Source of the DNA: Tetrastigma voinierianum
Taxonomy: Eukaryota > Streptophyta > Magnoliopsida > Vitales > Vitaceae
Direction: 5' to 3'
Length of the DNA: 64,000 nucleotides
Assembly (NCBI GenBank): GCA_016808115.1
Contig: JAEQBH010002864.1
Span: 310,001-374,000, forward strand
The notes under the pieces are model-generated. The model was not told where the DNA came from, did no database searches, and saw nothing but the letters and a program-made list of their open reading frames with translations. Positions 60,630-64,000 of the stretch are shown here, piece by piece. Both the position numbers and the translations under genes were made by a program. Every line of letters begins with the position of its first letter. Position 1 is the stretch's first letter.

Positions 60630-63490
60630 TAGCCGCTGAGAAGCGACGCTGTGGTGAACGGTCAGGCGGGCGCATGAAATCATTTGTCAAAACACATTTC
60701 ATATAAACATGCATACATATGAATATATGATTTACTAATACATTCTTTAGTATGAGAAATATACATCATATCATTTCAAGATGGCCCATATATATTCTTT
60801 AGTACGACATATTGATACAAAATGGCATTCCATGCCTTTCCAAACATTACAAAATATTATTGATTCACCCCTTGCTATCCATGAGAGACTTAAACTTCTT
60901 TGATTTCTCTAATAATCACATGATATCATGAAATGAAATGTTGTGCATAGAAACAAATCATTTCGTATACTTGGTATGTAGTGATGATTCTATGCTCGGC
61001 GAGTTTTCAATCTTGTACCATCTACGATGCTGTCGTGAAATCGTCGCATTGCAGCACGTTTTCGTAACTTAGTAGTTCTTTACATTTCTATTCTCCTTAT
61101 CAAACAATCTACACAACATAAAAATATATTTGCCTCAAATAACATCATTACGCTCTGAGGCATACGTACACGTCCATGACTACATTGACATATTTTTTCA
61201 GACAACATTTGACATCACTACTCATGTGATCAATCACGATATTTATATATATGACATTTTATACTAGTTTAATATTCATTCATTTTATCGCATGAAACAT
61301 GATAATTCACATCTTTCATGCTTGCACATACTAGTATTTTTGTCACTTACGTTTATTATGGACCTTAAAATGAATCATAGAAATTTTGGAGTCTGAAAGG
61401 ATAAGGAATCAACGACATGGATCTGTGAGGTATTTGGTAGATTTAACACTTTTAATAGCTGATCTTGTCGCTGATGCAATCGATATGTCACTATAAAACA
61501 TATCATTGCGATACTATTTACATTTATCCTTATTAATATACTAATCTATCCCTAACTTCAGGCTCATATTGACTAACATTCTCTTGGGGCATTAATAATT
61601 AGTCATAGTAAAAGTTGCTAGATTATATTCACAAGAATTCCACAATAACACAAGTTTACAACCAATATGCCTACTTTACCACTATGTTAACTATCCGATT
61701 AACCATTTTAAAAACCAATTTATTCCTAGTTAATAATTATGTACACAAAAGTTACACTTAATCTCATAGAAACACTATCTCGCATTTGACCATAATCCAA
61801 TCACTTTTTCTTCATTTTAACTCACTTAACACATGGGTTTTATGCACAATTTCAATTACTCCAAACCTTTAATAGATTTGGAAACATAATTTAAACACAT
61901 ACATGAAATAATTTTGCACCAAAACCGAACCATACACACCAATACACATTCGACTACACATGATTCATGCATTAACATACATTGCCTTCCCTTTTTCAAG
62001 TTAATCCACTTGAGATCAATTAACCAACACGAACCAATTTGTTATGGATTCAAACCGGAAGCACACATACCGTTTTATATCAACACTTGAGTTTGATGAC
62101 AAAACATCGAAACACAACACCGAAAGAAGAAGAAAAATGTGAAGAACAAACCAAAAGAGTTGTCAATTCTTGTCTCCTATTCTTTGAATCCTGATTTTTG
62201 CTCGGGTTTTATCATCATGACCTCTAATCCATCGCCATCGTCACAATCAGATAACAGTAAAGGAAATAATATCGATTAGGTGCATGCTGGGGTTTAAGTT
62301 AGGGTTGATTACCACGACACGCTTTCACTTGCAAAAAAATTTGGGAACAAATGAGCCATATTTTAAATTCCTTGAGAAAATAATAGGCTCTATGATTGAT
62401 TTTTATTTAAATTAGAATCATTTCATTTAGATCATTACAACAACTTATGGCTAAACACCAAAAGCGTGCAAAATAGGAATAACTTGATAGCTTACCTTTA
62501 TTTTCACTATAGTCTCAAAAACAAAGAGGACTTAGGTTGGTTCAATTTCTGCATTTCCTTCTATACTTTTGTAGGTTTACCTCTTAGGGTTCTTTCCTAA
62601 CTAGAATCACTCAATTTGGATGACTAATGGCCAAGTTGTGGCTAAAACAAAAACATGACACAAACCATAAATTTTCCTGTTTCTAGACTCTGTTTTGGTC
62701 CATCTCGGAAACACTAACATAGCTACTCTTTCTGAACCACTTTAGGTCTCTATTTCTTTTAGAAATTTTCAGCCATGATTCTTGCTTCTTTGCATCTCAA
62801 ATTGGAATCATCAATTTTGGAGTTACAGAAAGGCCAAGTTAGCAAAGCAGAAACAAAAACATGAGTTTTAGAAAAGAGAAACTTTGACGACAATTCCACT
62901 TTAAAACATCATCTTTCACGACAACGTCTTTCAGACCACGACGAAACGATCGAGAAATAGTTCCAGCTCAGTTCGGAGCAGATCCCGCACTGAGAGATGG
63001 ATTAAGATTGGGGTTCTCCCTGAAATGCAGGCTCAAGAAATAGGTTGGGACTCTCCTCCACATAAAGCGGGAGAATCATACGCCCGCTTTCTTTCATGGC
63101 ATTTGATATTTACTCTTTCTGAACAGCGGCACGAAGCTTGGGCCCAAGTGGAGACGATGCTCACTGCTGTGAATCTCCTTTCCGAGACCCCGCGGCTTCA
63201 CCGCTCCTCACCAGTACCTTGAAAATAATGTTTAGGGCTTCAATTTTTTACGTGCCCATCACCTCAGCTCATTACAGGAGCTATGTTGGCTATCTGTTTT
63301 TTGGTTTCTTTTCTCATTTGTTTGATCATACGCTATTCTAATTACACTTCACTTATCAATATTTCTATCACCTAGAACCAATAAGGAACAACAAATAGAA
63401 TAATAAAAAAATAAAATAATGAAGTGCATAAAGATTACTATATGAAATGACCAAAACAAGAAGGCCCATTTATTTTTTGGAATGATTACA
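60630..63490 (-). mobile_element. Insertion (probable solo LTR) of about 2.86 kb in a copia RNase H
   Basis: The insertion is defined by what it interrupts. TGTTT stands on both sides (60625-60629 and 63491-63495) and the copia reading frame resumes exactly across it at the KTKH/KHIHVKW motif. On the minus strand the insert begins TGTAATCATTCC and ends ..CAGCGGCTA; a CA end would be expected, so the last bases may be mutated. There is no coding sequence, and the size fits a Ty3/gypsy-type LTR. Open frames at 63025-63341 are not recognised and are treated as non-coding. Confidence 0.65.
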
Positions 63491-64000
63491 TGTTTGGTCT
63501 TCCATGATATTTAGATCCTTAGCATGGCCAATGCGGCCATGTTATCACCATAAAGTCCTTGGGCTCAAAAGTTGTTTAACAACCATATGTACCAAAAAAT
63601 CTTCTCATTCAAGCTCCCTTTAGCAGCAGCCAGGGCAAGCTAAATGTTGGCATTTATCATTGATAAAGGCTATCACGATAATGTTTCTTACTACCGGCGA
63701 TATTTGCAATCGTGACAGGCGCGCTATCCGGCGGGTCATTTGTTTATCGAGATATATTGTCCCGACATCAGTATAGCCAATCAATGGAAATCTCTCCTTA
63801 GTAGCACAACACATAAATACATTGTTTCCTTTAGATATCTCAAATTCTCTTGACTACCATCCGTTATTTTAGTATGGGATTAAGATTGAGATATGGCATA
63901 GTCGACAACATAGCATATGTTTGGGGCGTGTACATCATTACGCCATGGTAGGACTTTCGATAGCATTGGAGTAAAGTGCTTTGGACATTTAATACTTTCT
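63491..64000 (-). pseudogene. Ty1/copia RNase H, N-terminal part (minus strand, runs off the window)
   Basis: Minus-strand reading in shifting frames: 'NLRYLKETM' (about 63835), 'RFPLIGYTDVGT' (about 63800-63760), 'LALAAAKGSLNEK' (about 63640-63605), then 'YGDNMAALAM' (about 63556-63527) and 'SWKTKH' (about 63508-63491). These are the RNase H landmarks of Tnt1-like copia elements (LRYL+GT, GY.DAD, EAEY.AL..A.KE, CDN..A, +TKHID). The upstream reverse transcriptase lies outside the window. Confidence 0.82.

Noticed and set aside
63025..63341. Two overlapping frames (65 and 67 codons)
   Set aside because: They lie inside the insertion that interrupts the copia RNase H and overlap each other out of frame, with no recognised domain.

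Overview
The window looks like a repeat-rich, AT-rich stretch of a plant nuclear genome, most likely a eudicot; the species cannot be fixed from the sequence. The plant signs are a plant-type F-box gene, a plant defensin gene with its usual single intron, Tat-type Ty3/gypsy and Ty1/copia retrotransposons with tRNA-Met-type primer sites, a CACTA (En/Spm) transposon, and long (TA)n arrays. No tRNA, rRNA, organellar block, CRISPR array or bacterial operon was recognised.

Layout. 1-9100 holds retrotransposon remains: a tandem array of about 185-bp units, an LTR/leader-like stretch, a broken Tat-lineage RNase H/integrase, a hairpin-rich GAGCC...GCTC minisatellite, an antisense extra ORF, a polypurine tract and a 3' LTR. 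10990-16095 holds copia fragments and three small DNA transposons: two copies of one MITE family, one of them inside a copia integrase, and a different element with a 9-10 bp target duplication. 19235-36940 is one copia reverse transcriptase/RNase H region split by a CACTA transposon of about 16.6 kb (19573-36182). That transposon carries decayed TNP2 and TNPA-like genes, a captured piece of a host gene (23945-24831) and nested LTR insertions. 37885-39958 is a short, nearly intact Ty3/gypsy deletion derivative with two LTRs and a perfect 5-bp target duplication. 40208-43440 is another broken copia element.

The gene island is 45.6-48.5 kb. It has an intact single-exon F-box gene on + (45625-46773) and a two-exon defensin gene on - (48534 to 47697). 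The defensin is spliced, so it appears in no single open frame. These are the only two genes that look functional, and nothing indicates that they act together.

48.8-64 kb is mostly AT-rich and gene-free. It contains a ten-copy 104-bp tandem array next to a copia tail, a hairpin-forming irregular repeat at 56.5-57.56 kb, and a minus-strand copia RNase H (63491-64000 plus 60481-60629) interrupted by an insertion of about 2.86 kb flanked by TGTTT. Every domain identification was made by eye, without a database search.
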